A stretch of 7,832 nucleotides of DNA. Source: Candidatus Bathyarchaeota archaeon (GTDB taxonomy: Archaea; Thermoproteota; Bathyarchaeia; TCS64). Positions 1-5,656 of the stretch are shown here, piece after piece. The notes under the pieces are model-generated. The model was not told the origin of the DNA. It saw only the letters and a list, made by a program, of their open reading frames with translations, and did no database searches. Within the stretch, counting starts at the first letter, position 1; every line of letters starts with the position of its first letter. The stretch is taken from NCBI GenBank assembly GCA_030670015.1, contig DAOVCM010000031.1:1-7832 (forward strand), written 5' to 3'. The position numbers were made by a program, and so were the translations under genes.

Positions 1-611
1 GGATCAAAGATGTGGCTATTCTTGGTAAGGGGCATGTTGGAGTCGTCGTAGCCGCGAAGTGTGACAACCGGTTGATAGCTTTAAAGATTAGGAGGGAGGA
101 CGCGGACAGAGCGTCCCTTAAGGCAGAGGCGGATAATCTAAAAAAAGCGAACCTTGTCTCAGTTGGCCCCAAGTTCCTGGGCGTGTCGCCGAACTTCCTA
201 ATGATGGAGTTGATAGAGGGACAATACCTCGCCGAATGGATAGGAGGGCTTGAACCATCTGAGAGCGCTCGACTTCGGTGCGTCCTAGTGAGTCTGCTCG
301 ACAGGGCTCGAAGGCTAGACGAAGCGGGGCTGGATCACGGGGAGCTGTCGAAGGCCCATAGACACATCATTGTAGCAGAGGATGATCCTAGGATCGTAGA
401 CTTCGAATCCGCTAGCACCACACGGAGGTGTTCGAACGTCACATCCCTCTCCCACTACATCTTCTTTAACCGTCGAATGAGGGACGTGGTAGAGAGGCTT
501 CACCAGATACCTGAGAAGGATGACCTGCTTGAGGCTCTGAGTCGTTACAAGCAGGAGCTAACTGATGAAAGTTATCGTATGCTCCTTGAGGTCTGCAGCC
601 TCTCTGCATAA
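1..611 (+). CDS. RIO/Bud32-like archaeal Ser/Thr protein kinase (COG2112-like), 5' end missing
   Basis: Predicted small cytoplasmic ATP-dependent protein kinase; its target is unknown. The frame is open to the left edge: codons for I-K-D precede a GTG at 12, so the true start is probably outside the window. Numbering from that GTG gives 199 visible residues. Seen: a glycine-rich loop GKGHVGVV (5-12), the beta3 lysine in ALK (K25), a helix-C-type glutamate (E39), a hinge-like MMELIEG (64-70), a catalytic-loop equivalent DHGELS (108-113) and a metal-binding DFE (130-132) in place of DFG. The C-terminal 65 residues are helical and charged. The pattern resembles the predicted archaeal kinases of COG2112, related to RIO and Bud32 kinases; that assignment is from memory of the family. 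The usual HGD aspartate is Glu here (E111), so activity is not certain. The stop TAA at 609-611 lies 38 nt before a tRNA gene. Confidence 0.75.
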   Translation, partial: IKDVAILGKGHVGVVVAAKCDNRLIALKIRREDADRASLKAEADNLKKANLVSVGPKFLGVSPNFLMMELIEGQYLAEWIGGLEPSESARLRCVLVSLLDRARRLDEAGLDHGELSKAHRHIIVAEDDPRIVDFESASTTRRCSNVTSLSHYIFFNRRMRDVVERLHQIPEKDDLLEALSRYKQELTDESYRMLLEVCSLSA

Positions 612-613
612 GA

Positions 614-621
614 CTTTTAGA
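614..621 (+). promoter_or_regulatory. Possible TATA box for tRNA-Pro
   Basis: CTTTTAGA is centred about 32 nt before the mature 5' end of the tRNA, just after the kinase stop codon. Position and T/A-rich composition fit an archaeal box A with a short 5' leader. It is a weak match, and read-through from the kinase gene is an alternative. Confidence 0.3.
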
Positions 622-649
622 CGGCAAATTGATCGTTGTTAAAGGACCT

Positions 650-725
650 GGGGCCGTGGTCCAGCTTGGTTTAAGATTCGCGCTTGGGGTGTGCGAGGTC
701 GTGGGTTCAAATCCCACCGGCCCCA
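650..725 (+). tRNA. tRNA-Pro (anticodon GGG)
   Basis: A 76-nt cloverleaf can be folded by eye. The acceptor stem GGGGCCG (650-656) pairs fully with CGGCCCC (718-724), with discriminator A at 725. The anticodon stem CGCGC (679-683) pairs with GTGCG (691-695) through one G-T pair and closes a 7-nt loop, TTGGGGT. The anticodon is GGG at 686-688, with G37 as is typical of tRNA-Pro. The T arm is GTGGG-TTCAAAT-CCCAC (701-717). The D stem is poor (G10-T25, T11-A24 and C12-G23 pair; C13/A22 mismatch) with a large D loop. The variable loop has 5 nt. CCA is not encoded, as in many archaea, and there is no intron in the anticodon loop. It would decode CCC and CCU proline codons. Confidence 0.95.
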
Positions 726-1166
726 CTTTTCAACGAACCTACACCACTGAACGCTTTGCCTTCTTGAAAAGCTTCACAGTTTTAAACTAGCACGCGGGCG
801 GTAGAAAAAGAATAAAGTAGATGTTACGAAACAGCGTATTTTCACACATCTCCAGATTTTATAGGTTATTAGGATTCACGTTCTGCATGTCGTGCGCGTG
901 CATGATAGTACCCCCCCTCCCCCTTTTTAGAATGTCTCGGGAGGAGTGTTATTCCGGTCTGTTTTCTGGTTCGGCTTGTGTTTCGTACGCCTTTTGAGTC
1001 TATTCTGATACTGGTCCGCACAGTAACAGCACGGCAACCGCACGAAGTTGTTGTAGTTGCTGATTTGGCGTCTTTTTTTCAAGCTGAACCTGATTCAGAG
1101 TGAGATCTGCAGTTTTTGCCTATTCGAAAGATTCGAGGGATCTTGGGGATTCTCACGCTCGTGCAT
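726..1166. other. Intergenic region of about 440 bases with no convincing gene
   Basis: Four T residues follow the tRNA (727-730) and may serve as its terminator. A TATA-like TTTTAAAC sits at 780-787. A 58-codon ORF (821-997, ATG to TGA) follows it at a plausible distance. It has no Shine-Dalgarno sequence, is Cys-rich without a recognisable motif, and is probably fortuitous. A homopyrimidine tract C7-T-C5-T5 lies at 911-928. A T7 run at 1073-1079 is followed by a small inverted repeat, CTGAA/TTCAG (1084-1088/1094-1098). No tRNA-like fold, repeat array or protein family is recognised. Confidence 0.5.
911..928 (+). terminator. Homopyrimidine tract ending in T5, possible terminator
   Basis: The tract reads C7, T, C5, T5. 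Archaeal transcription can end at T runs without a hairpin, so the final T5 could stop a short transcript starting near the TATA-like box at 780. CCTCCC (916-921) could also pair with GGGAGG (939-944). This is speculative; slippage-prone low-complexity sequence is the simpler reading. Confidence 0.2.
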
Positions 1167-1188
1167 ATAATTAAAAAGATATTTAGAG
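1165..1188 (+). promoter_or_regulatory. AT-rich promoter candidate of the GNAT gene
   Basis: This AT-rich block contains TATAATTAAAAAG and ATTTAGAG. A TATA box centred near 1174 or 1184 would start transcription near 1200-1210, giving a 20-30 nt leader before the TTG at 1231. The leader has only a weak GAG purine match and no strong Shine-Dalgarno sequence. Confidence 0.4.
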
Positions 1189-1230
1189 TCCACAAGGTTT
1201 GGATATTATCAATCTCCGAGAGTTGCCCCA

Positions 1231-1587
1231 TTGGTTGATCCCCCTTCATTGAAAATCGCGATAGAGGTGTTTGATGGCCTTTCACTGAATATCCTACTTG
1301 ACGGTAAGCGAGTGGGTTTCATCGATGCCTTCGAAGCGAAAGATGAGGATAATAAAGTCTGGATAGAGTACATGTACATCCTACAAAAGCATAGGAACAA
1401 TGGCTTCGGGACCAAGGCTATGAAGCTGGCTATATCCTTGTGGCGCAGCTTGGGCTATAGGAAGGTCTCCCTTGACGACATCCACTGGGAAAAACCACAA
1501 GATTTCTGGGGGAGACTAGGGTTTCAGGGAGAGGGGAAGAGAAAGACCCTGAACATCAAAGATATCCAGTATACAGTAATACCTTGA
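1231..1587 (+). CDS. Short GNAT-family N-acetyltransferase
   Basis: Predicted cytoplasmic enzyme that transfers an acetyl group from acetyl-CoA to an amine; the acceptor is unknown. The 118 residues show a compact GNAT core. Beta strands run over about 7-35, beta4 is VWIEYMYI (43-50), and motif A is KHRNNGFGTKAM (53-64) with the R-x-x-G-x-G pyrophosphate-binding loop (R55, G58, G60). A helix follows to about 75, then beta5 KVSLDDI and the motif-B-like DFWGRLGF (91-98) before a last strand. It is shorter than the usual 140-170 residues: the helices between beta1 and beta2 appear absent. The frame is open back to a stop at 1168, but TTG at 1231 is the first usable start and no ATG precedes it; TTG at 1249 is an alternative. 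It stands alone on the plus strand with its own likely promoter. Confidence 0.78.
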   Translation: MVDPPSLKIAIEVFDGLSLNILLDGKRVGFIDAFEAKDEDNKVWIEYMYILQKHRNNGFGTKAMKLAISLWRSLGYRKVSLDDIHWEKPQDFWGRLGFQGEGKRKTLNIKDIQYTVIP

Positions 1588-1804
1588 TCACGTGTCTGCT
1601 TGATCTTTGACAATTAAAAGATTCTGAATAAACTTGAACAGATCCATCATTGGACTTTTTTTAAATGAAGCTCAGCGTGTGTACATGAAGGTAGTCTGGA
1701 CAGCTGAAGAACTCTCGTTTTAGACCGAGAACCTTATAATGAAGGATTCATAGGTTATTCTCTCTCTTTTTTTAGATATTTTATAAGACTTCTGTGATTA
1801 TGAA
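1588..1804. other. AT-rich intergenic region with two T7 runs
   Basis: No gene is seen here. T7 runs at 1656-1662 and 1767-1773 (the latter preceded by alternating T and C) are candidate archaeal terminators for the GNAT gene. Very short ATG-started frames at 1664 and 1685 (7 and 12 codons) end quickly and are not supported. A second TATA-like stretch, TTTTATAAG, occurs near 1780-1788. Confidence 0.4.
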
Positions 1805-1816
1805 TATATTTAATAT
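1805..1816 (+). promoter_or_regulatory. TATA box of the 281-residue membrane protein gene
   Basis: TATATTTAATAT is centred about 29 nt before the ATG at 1840. With the usual archaeal spacing, transcription would start at or within a few bases of the ATG. This agrees with the lack of any Shine-Dalgarno sequence, so a leaderless mRNA is inferred. Confidence 0.55.
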
Positions 1817-1839
1817 CCCTATATCAGATTTGATTTGCG

Positions 1840-2685
1840 ATGAAATTAGACTATCTAATTAGAAGGCTTTCAAACCGTTACATTTCGCTCCTCTATTTAG
1901 AGGTTGTTATGGTCTTCGTCCATCTATATATAATTCCGATTCATCCGCTGATCTTTTTTGTGTGGCCGTTCAGCCTCTGGCTGATCACAGAGATCTGGAC
2001 TCGATTTAGAGAAAATTCTTCGAAAATATTCTTGTTTTCATCCACCTTTTTTATCTATATTCTCGTTACCCAGCTCCTTGTGGTTGAACGGCAGGAAGGC
2101 ATTTTCTTTAACTTGGAACCGGTGTATAACATGCCCCTTCTTTCTTTCGTGGTCTTGACGGAGATGGTTCTCCTGTTTCTTTACGATGCCTCCATAACTC
2201 GTTCTGTAACCTTCAGAGACATCACTGCATATGTCGGCTTCGCTTCGACGATACCTTGGCTTTCACCCGCTATAGTTGAAACATTCATAATCGTACGTTG
2301 GTTCTTGGAGGGAAGGTTACAGGAGATGACTACTGGAAAGGGAGTTGGAGGGGCTGGATTAAACGACATCCTTTTCTACTATGGAGGTAGGAACTTGGTC
2401 ATCTCCTCCATAATATTCACCGCAGGGATGCTCGTATTAAACGGGGTTCATCGTATAAAACCCACAATCGAGAAGAGAAGACTAAAGAGAAGGTTACAGG
2501 AAGAGGACCGAATATGGCTGACAAAAGCCTGGGAAAACCCGCTCGTCCTCCTAAGTACAGAAGACCAAGAGAAATTCTTGGAGGACCACCATCACCTCAA
2601 AAAAGACGAACAAAATGAAGTACTCAGAAATAAGATCCTACCAGCCAAAGGGATCGTCTTGATTAAACCGGGAGATATGAAATAA
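1840..2685 (+). CDS. Multi-pass membrane protein of unknown function (281 aa)
   Basis: I do not recognise this family. Hydrophobic segments suggest five or six membrane helices at about residues 15-32, 35-52, 63-82, 98-116, 130-153 and 185-203. The last is followed by a soluble, highly charged tail of about 78 residues. That tail has a basic helical stretch, KRRLKRRLQEEDR (212-224), and a His/Lys-rich patch near 249-255. By the positive-inside rule the tail is probably cytoplasmic. A glycine-rich loop GKGVGGAG (166-173) lies between the last two hydrophobic segments; it is not a Walker A motif because no Ser/Thr follows a GK in the right place. There is no signal peptide and no catalytic motif. 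ATG at 1840 fits the TATA box 29 nt upstream. The gene converges on the next one with a 6-nt gap. A role in membrane or cell-surface physiology would be a guess. Confidence 0.7.
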   Translation: MKLDYLIRRLSNRYISLLYLEVVMVFVHLYIIPIHPLIFFVWPFSLWLITEIWTRFRENSSKIFLFSSTFFIYILVTQLLVVERQEGIFFNLEPVYNMPLLSFVVLTEMVLLFLYDASITRSVTFRDITAYVGFASTIPWLSPAIVETFIIVRWFLEGRLQEMTTGKGVGGAGLNDILFYYGGRNLVISSIIFTAGMLVLNGVHRIKPTIEKRRLKRRLQEEDRIWLTKAWENPLVLLSTEDQEKFLEDHHHLKKDEQNEVLRNKILPAKGIVLIKPGDMK

Positions 2686-2691
2686 CCGTAG

Positions 2692-3210
2692 CTATCCTGT
2701 CGAGATAGAGCTGGTTTGGTAGAAAATGTAAGTCTGATAATATTTCTTGATAGGCGTCGAGAAGTGGACGACGCATCGGATTCTCCAGTTCATCTCTGGT
2801 GCCAGGGGTTCCTCTGATAGTTCTCCACTCTGTGGCTGCACAATGGATAGCACCGACTGATACGACGTTTCTATGTGGGGTTTGAGAGGTATGTCCGTCG
2901 GAGGAGCATATGCTGTCACCCCGATATATTCTTCATTGTTGTTGGTAACATGAAATATCTGACACTGGAGCGAGGAGAATTTTAAGCGTCCATAGCGTGT
3001 GGGATTTTGGATCAGGATCGTCAGATTTATCTTTATTTTATCGTCACCTGGGCTAAGAACGATCTCGTCGAGGGAAACGTTGATCATCTTCATCGAGTTC
3101 AAGAGACCGATGTAATCGAAAACATTCATTATTAATAACCCTGAAGAGACTAAGATCGTCGCCCCGAAGAGGATATAAAGTAGCTTGGTCCGTTTTTCGG
3201 TGTTATTCAT
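2692..3210 (-). CDS. Membrane-anchored LEA14/WHy-domain-like protein
   Basis: The 172 residues start with a short charged segment and one membrane helix (about 9-30, LLYILFGATILVSSGLLIM). A beta-rich domain at about 43-165 follows, probably outside the cell. The strand KINLTILIQNPTRYGRLKFSSLQCQIF (60-86) has the hydrophobic-alternating pattern ending in N-P that marks LEA_2/WHy immunoglobulin-like folds. It continues with Y-I-G-V, a proline-rich turn and IPLKPHIETSYQSVLSI, matching the typical layout of later strands. In this superfamily the fold is linked to desiccation or stress tolerance in plants and is widespread in archaea with no fixed function; the assignment here rests on pattern only. 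ATG at 3210 has a TATA-like box 26 nt upstream and no Shine-Dalgarno sequence, so it is probably leaderless. It is transcribed divergently from the 135-residue membrane protein gene. Confidence 0.65.
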   Translation of the reverse strand: MNNTEKRTKLLYILFGATILVSSGLLIMNVFDYIGLLNSMKMINVSLDEIVLSPGDDKIKINLTILIQNPTRYGRLKFSSLQCQIFHVTNNNEEYIGVTAYAPPTDIPLKPHIETSYQSVLSIVQPQSGELSEEPLAPEMNWRIRCVVHFSTPIKKYYQTYIFYQTSSISTG

Positions 3211-3230
3211 AAGGCGTAGTTAAGCTTTTG

Positions 3231-3240
3231 TAGATATAAG
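3231..3240 (-). promoter_or_regulatory. TATA box for the LEA14-like gene
   Basis: Read on the minus strand this is CTTATATCTA, centred about 26 nt before the ATG at 3210. That is the expected spacing for a leaderless archaeal transcript. It abuts the TATA box of the divergent gene, so the two promoters may compete or be co-regulated. Confidence 0.5.
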
Positions 3241-3249
3241 ATTTAAACC
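3240..3249 (+). promoter_or_regulatory. TATA box for the 135-residue membrane protein gene
   Basis: GATTTAAACC is centred about 31 nt before the GTG at 3276. A second AT-rich element, GAATATATC, near 3258-3266 would instead place the transcript start near 3288 and favour the in-frame ATG at 3318. Confidence 0.45.
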
Positions 3250-3275
3250 AAGTGTTCGAATATATCATTGATTAG

Positions 3276-3683
3276 GTGGGAGATGGGACTCTGGGCTTAG
3301 GTATCTGGAATCGTTCTATGTTGGTTGCCCTCGGCTGGGCGTTATGTCTGGGACAGTTACAATTCTCAATCATCATAACTGAGAGGCATGGTGTTCACCC
3401 GATCATGTTTCTCGCGGCATTTTTCGTGGCGGTTTTGGCTTCTTCACTCATAGACGAAATTGAGAAAGCTCTGAGATGCTGGGTACTCTCTATCGGCTTC
3501 TCTTTGGGCCTCGTTTTCCTTCTACTCGTTATCCCGATGTATTTAGGGGTGTTGCCCACAACGTTCGTCCCTTTGATCATCCTTGGCTCTGTGCAACCGA
3601 TGGCTTCCACTCTTATTATAAATACTCCCATCGGCTTACTAGGTTGTTTTGTGGGCCAGATTTTAAGAAATAAACTGATCTAA
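3276..3683 (+). CDS. Small multi-pass membrane protein of unknown function (135 aa)
   Basis: I do not recognise this family. Hydrophobic stretches at about residues 15-34, 41-59, 69-90, 96-112 and 113-131 suggest four or five membrane helices with very short loops. Charged residues are confined to E36-R37-H38, the loop D60-E61-E63-K64-R67 and the C-terminal R-N-K. Composition and length resemble small archaeal integral membrane proteins without assigned function. Two starts are possible: GTG at 3276, compatible with the TATA box at 3240, and ATG at 3318, which places the first helix directly at the N-terminus. Neither has a good Shine-Dalgarno sequence. The TAA stop at 3681-3683 lies 3 nt from the oppF stop on the other strand. 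Confidence 0.6.
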   Translation: MGDGTLGLGIWNRSMLVALGWALCLGQLQFSIIITERHGVHPIMFLAAFFVAVLASSLIDEIEKALRCWVLSIGFSLGLVFLLLVIPMYLGVLPTTFVPLIILGSVQPMASTLIINTPIGLLGCFVGQILRNKLI

Positions 3684-3686
3684 GAT

Positions 3687-4676
3687 CTAGGGGTAGAGAT
3701 GGCATGCCACCATGTGTCCTCCGCCAATGTCTACGAGTTCGGGCTCGAGTTTTGAACAGATGTCCTTGGCCGCTAGGCACCTTGTGTAGAACCTGCAGCG
3801 TCTCGGCGGGTTGATGGGGCTGAGCACTTCCCCCTTGATGCTTACCTTCTCCTTCCTCGCGGAGGGGTCAGGCACGGGCGTAGCCTCGATAAGAGCCTTC
3901 GTGTACGGATGGATAGGCCTCCGGATGATGTCATCGCTCCTAGCCATCTCCATGATCCTACCAAGATACATGATGGCTATTCTGTCGCAGAAATGCCTCG
4001 CCACCGCGAGCTCGTGGGTGATGAAAAGGTAGGAGCGGGTGAGCCCCCTCAGCTCTATCATCAGGTTCAGGATCTCCCCTCTGGTCGATGTGTCAAGCAT
4101 CGAGACGGGCTCGTCCGCGACGACAAAGTCTGGGTGTATGACTAGTGCTCTGGCCACCGCAACTCTCTGTCTCTGCCCGCCACTGAGCTCGTGGGGGTAA
4201 CGGAACATAAACTCTCCTGGGGGTGTCATCCTCACATGCTCGAGAATCTCAGCTACACTTTCCTCCTTCTCACTCTCGCTTCCCACGAGGGCGTTGATCT
4301 CCAGGGGCTCGCCTACTAGGTCTAAGACGGTCATCCTGGGATTTAGAGACTCGTAGGGGTCTTGGAAGATAATCTGCATTTTAGGCCTCATGCTCTGCAT
4401 CTCAGACCGGGAGAGTTCCATGATGTTGATGTCCCTGAAGAAAACATCGCCACTTGTTGGCTCTATAAGCCGTATTAGGAGGCGACCGAGAGTTGTCTTG
4501 CCGCAACCGCTCTCCCCCACTAGACCGAGGACCTCATCCTGCTTAATATCGAAGGAGACGTTGTCAACGGCGTGGATGTGTAGACTTTCCCTTGAGAAAA
4601 TGGAACTCAGGAAGCCCTTTCTGACGGGGAACAGCTTCCTTAGGTTCCGAACCCTGATTAAGGCTTCGTCTGTCAT
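3687..4676 (-). CDS. oppF: Oligopeptide/dipeptide ABC transporter ATP-binding protein OppF-type
   Basis: One of two ATPases powering an Opp/Dpp-type importer, on the cytoplasmic face of the membrane. Numbering is from an upstream in-frame ATG at 4685 (332 residues). Seen: Walker A GESGCGKTT (57-65), Q-loop Q108, signature LSGGQRQR (167-174), Walker B FVVADEP (187-193), D-loop MLD (196-198) and switch His H224. The C-terminal oligo_HPY region contains P-Y-T-K-A-L and four cysteines (C297, C303, C310, C328). I chose ATG 4676 (329 residues) over 4685. It forms an ATGA overlap with the oppD stop and has AGAGG 9 nt upstream, whereas that AGAGG touches the 4685 ATG directly. It is the last gene of the minus-strand operon and ends 3 nt from the convergent gene. 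OppF versus DppF cannot be separated by sequence; the substrate is unknown. Confidence 0.93.
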   Translation of the reverse strand: MTDEALIRVRNLRKLFPVRKGFLSSIFSRESLHIHAVDNVSFDIKQDEVLGLVGESGCGKTTLGRLLIRLIEPTSGDVFFRDINIMELSRSEMQSMRPKMQIIFQDPYESLNPRMTVLDLVGEPLEINALVGSESEKEESVAEILEHVRMTPPGEFMFRYPHELSGGQRQRVAVARALVIHPDFVVADEPVSMLDTSTRGEILNLMIELRGLTRSYLFITHELAVARHFCDRIAIMYLGRIMEMARSDDIIRRPIHPYTKALIEATPVPDPSARKEKVSIKGEVLSPINPPRRCRFYTRCLAAKDICSKLEPELVDIGGGHMVACHLYP

Positions 4677-5656
4677 CTTTCCCATCCTCTAGGGTGGTGA
4701 CATGCGACAAAATGTGTGCGTGAGATTTGCTCCATTGGTGGGGGCGGCTCCTTTCTGCATTCCTCTGTTGCGGCAGGGCATCTGGGATGGAATCGACAGC
4801 CTAAGGGTGGGTCGAGGAGGTTCGGTGGTGCACCAGGTATGAACTCGAACTTCTGCTTCCTCTGCTCGTCGTACACTGTCGGAAAGGTGCTTATCAGACC
4901 ATGGGTATAATAATGCTGGGAGTTCTCGAATATTTCGTTAATCCCTCCCCACTCGACGATCCTACCGGCGTACATTATATTGAGATAGTCACAGAGCTCA
5001 GCTAGAACAGAGATGTCGTGGCTTATAACGATCAATGAGAGGTTCATCTCCTTCTTTAGCCTCCTGAGCAGATTCATTAGTTGTTTCTGAACAATAACAT
5101 CGAGGGCGGTCGTTGGCTCGTCGGCTATGACTAGCTTTGGATTGCACGCGAGGGCCATAGCTATCATAGCTCTCTGGCGCATTCCCCCGCTGAACTCGTG
5201 GGGGTAGTGCCTTCCCATCACAGGGTCGATATCAACCTTCTTCAGCAGGTCGCGGGCAATTTGGATGGCCTCCTTCGCGGGCATTTTTTCATGGAGAAGT
5301 ATGGACTCGGCGATCTGGTTCTCGACCTTGAACACGGGATTGAGGGCGTTCATTGAACCCTGGAATATTATAGAGATTTGCTTCCACCGAACCTTCTCCC
5401 TGAACTCCTTCTCGTCAAGGGCGTATACATCTCGTCCGTTAAAATAGACGCTACCACTCTCCAGTTTACCGTTAGAAGGGAGAAGCTTGAGGAGGGCGAG
5501 GCCAAATGTCGTCTTGCCACATCCGGACTCACCAGCCAAGCCCACAGAGGAACCCTCTTCCACGAAGAACTCCACGCCGTCCACTGCCTTAACAACACCC
5601 TTAACAGTGTGGTAGTAGACCCTCAGATCCGAGACCTCTAGAACGTTCACTCTCAT
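4673..5656 (-). CDS. oppD: Oligopeptide/dipeptide ABC transporter ATP-binding protein OppD-type
   Basis: The partner ATPase of OppF, at 327 residues the usual length. Seen: Walker A GESGCGKTT (42-50), Q-loop Q99, signature FSGGMRQR (155-162), Walker B LVIADEP (175-181), D-loop ALD (184-186) and switch His H213. The F-S-G-G-M form of the signature is typical of the OppD/DppD subunit. The C-terminal oligo_HPY domain carries GCRFHPRCP and a four-cysteine set (C287, C293, C300, C319) next to H320-H321. In at least one bacterial DppD the equivalent cysteines are reported to hold an iron-sulphur cluster; for this protein that is inference. The ATG at 5656 overlaps the oppC stop as ATGA and follows a strong GAGGAGG. 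A GTG two codons later has better spacing from that site and is a minor alternative. The C-terminus probably overlaps the oppF start. Confidence 0.95.
   Translation of the reverse strand: MRVNVLEVSDLRVYYHTVKGVVKAVDGVEFFVEEGSSVGLAGESGCGKTTFGLALLKLLPSNGKLESGSVYFNGRDVYALDEKEFREKVRWKQISIIFQGSMNALNPVFKVENQIAESILLHEKMPAKEAIQIARDLLKKVDIDPVMGRHYPHEFSGGMRQRAMIAMALACNPKLVIADEPTTALDVIVQKQLMNLLRRLKKEMNLSLIVISHDISVLAELCDYLNIMYAGRIVEWGGINEIFENSQHYYTHGLISTFPTVYDEQRKQKFEFIPGAPPNLLDPPLGCRFHPRCPAATEECRKEPPPPMEQISRTHFVACHHPRGWER

Noticed and set aside
466..726. Minus-strand 86-residue frame beginning M-G-P-V-G-F-E-P-T-T
   Set aside because: The GFEPTT-type start is the well-known spurious translation of the antisense of a tRNA T arm and acceptor stem; here it runs through tRNA-Pro and the kinase 3' end. 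It is not a gene.
891..905. Alternating CGTGCGCGTGCATG sequence as a possible operator or Z-DNA stretch
   Set aside because: It has no true dyad symmetry beyond 4-6 bp palindromes and no second copy near a promoter.
821..997. Plus-strand 58-codon frame in the gap after tRNA-Pro
   Set aside because: Not called as a CDS: no Shine-Dalgarno sequence, part of it is the C/T tract translated as P-P-L-P-L-F, and its length is within chance. Kept only as a finding because of the TATA-like box upstream.
946..1008. GTG-started 20-codon frame directly after GGGAGGA
   Set aside because: The purine run touches the GTG, leaving no spacing for a functional ribosome-binding site, and the peptide is too short to judge.
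1079..1285. Minus-strand 68-residue frame upstream of the GNAT gene
   Set aside because: It overlaps the GNAT promoter and start, has no family resemblance or ribosome-binding site, and is composed of low-complexity I/R/P runs from a repetitive AT-rich stretch.
860..1760. Shared 10-mer ATAGGTTATT with a nearby AGGATTCA at 861 and again at 1750
   Set aside because: The two elements occur in opposite order at the two sites, and only two short copies exist in AT-rich intergenic DNA. Chance is the likely explanation.
3676..3690. Repeated GATCTA at the junction of the 135-residue gene and oppF
   Set aside because: Two 6-base copies one base apart are too short to call a terminator or recombination site.
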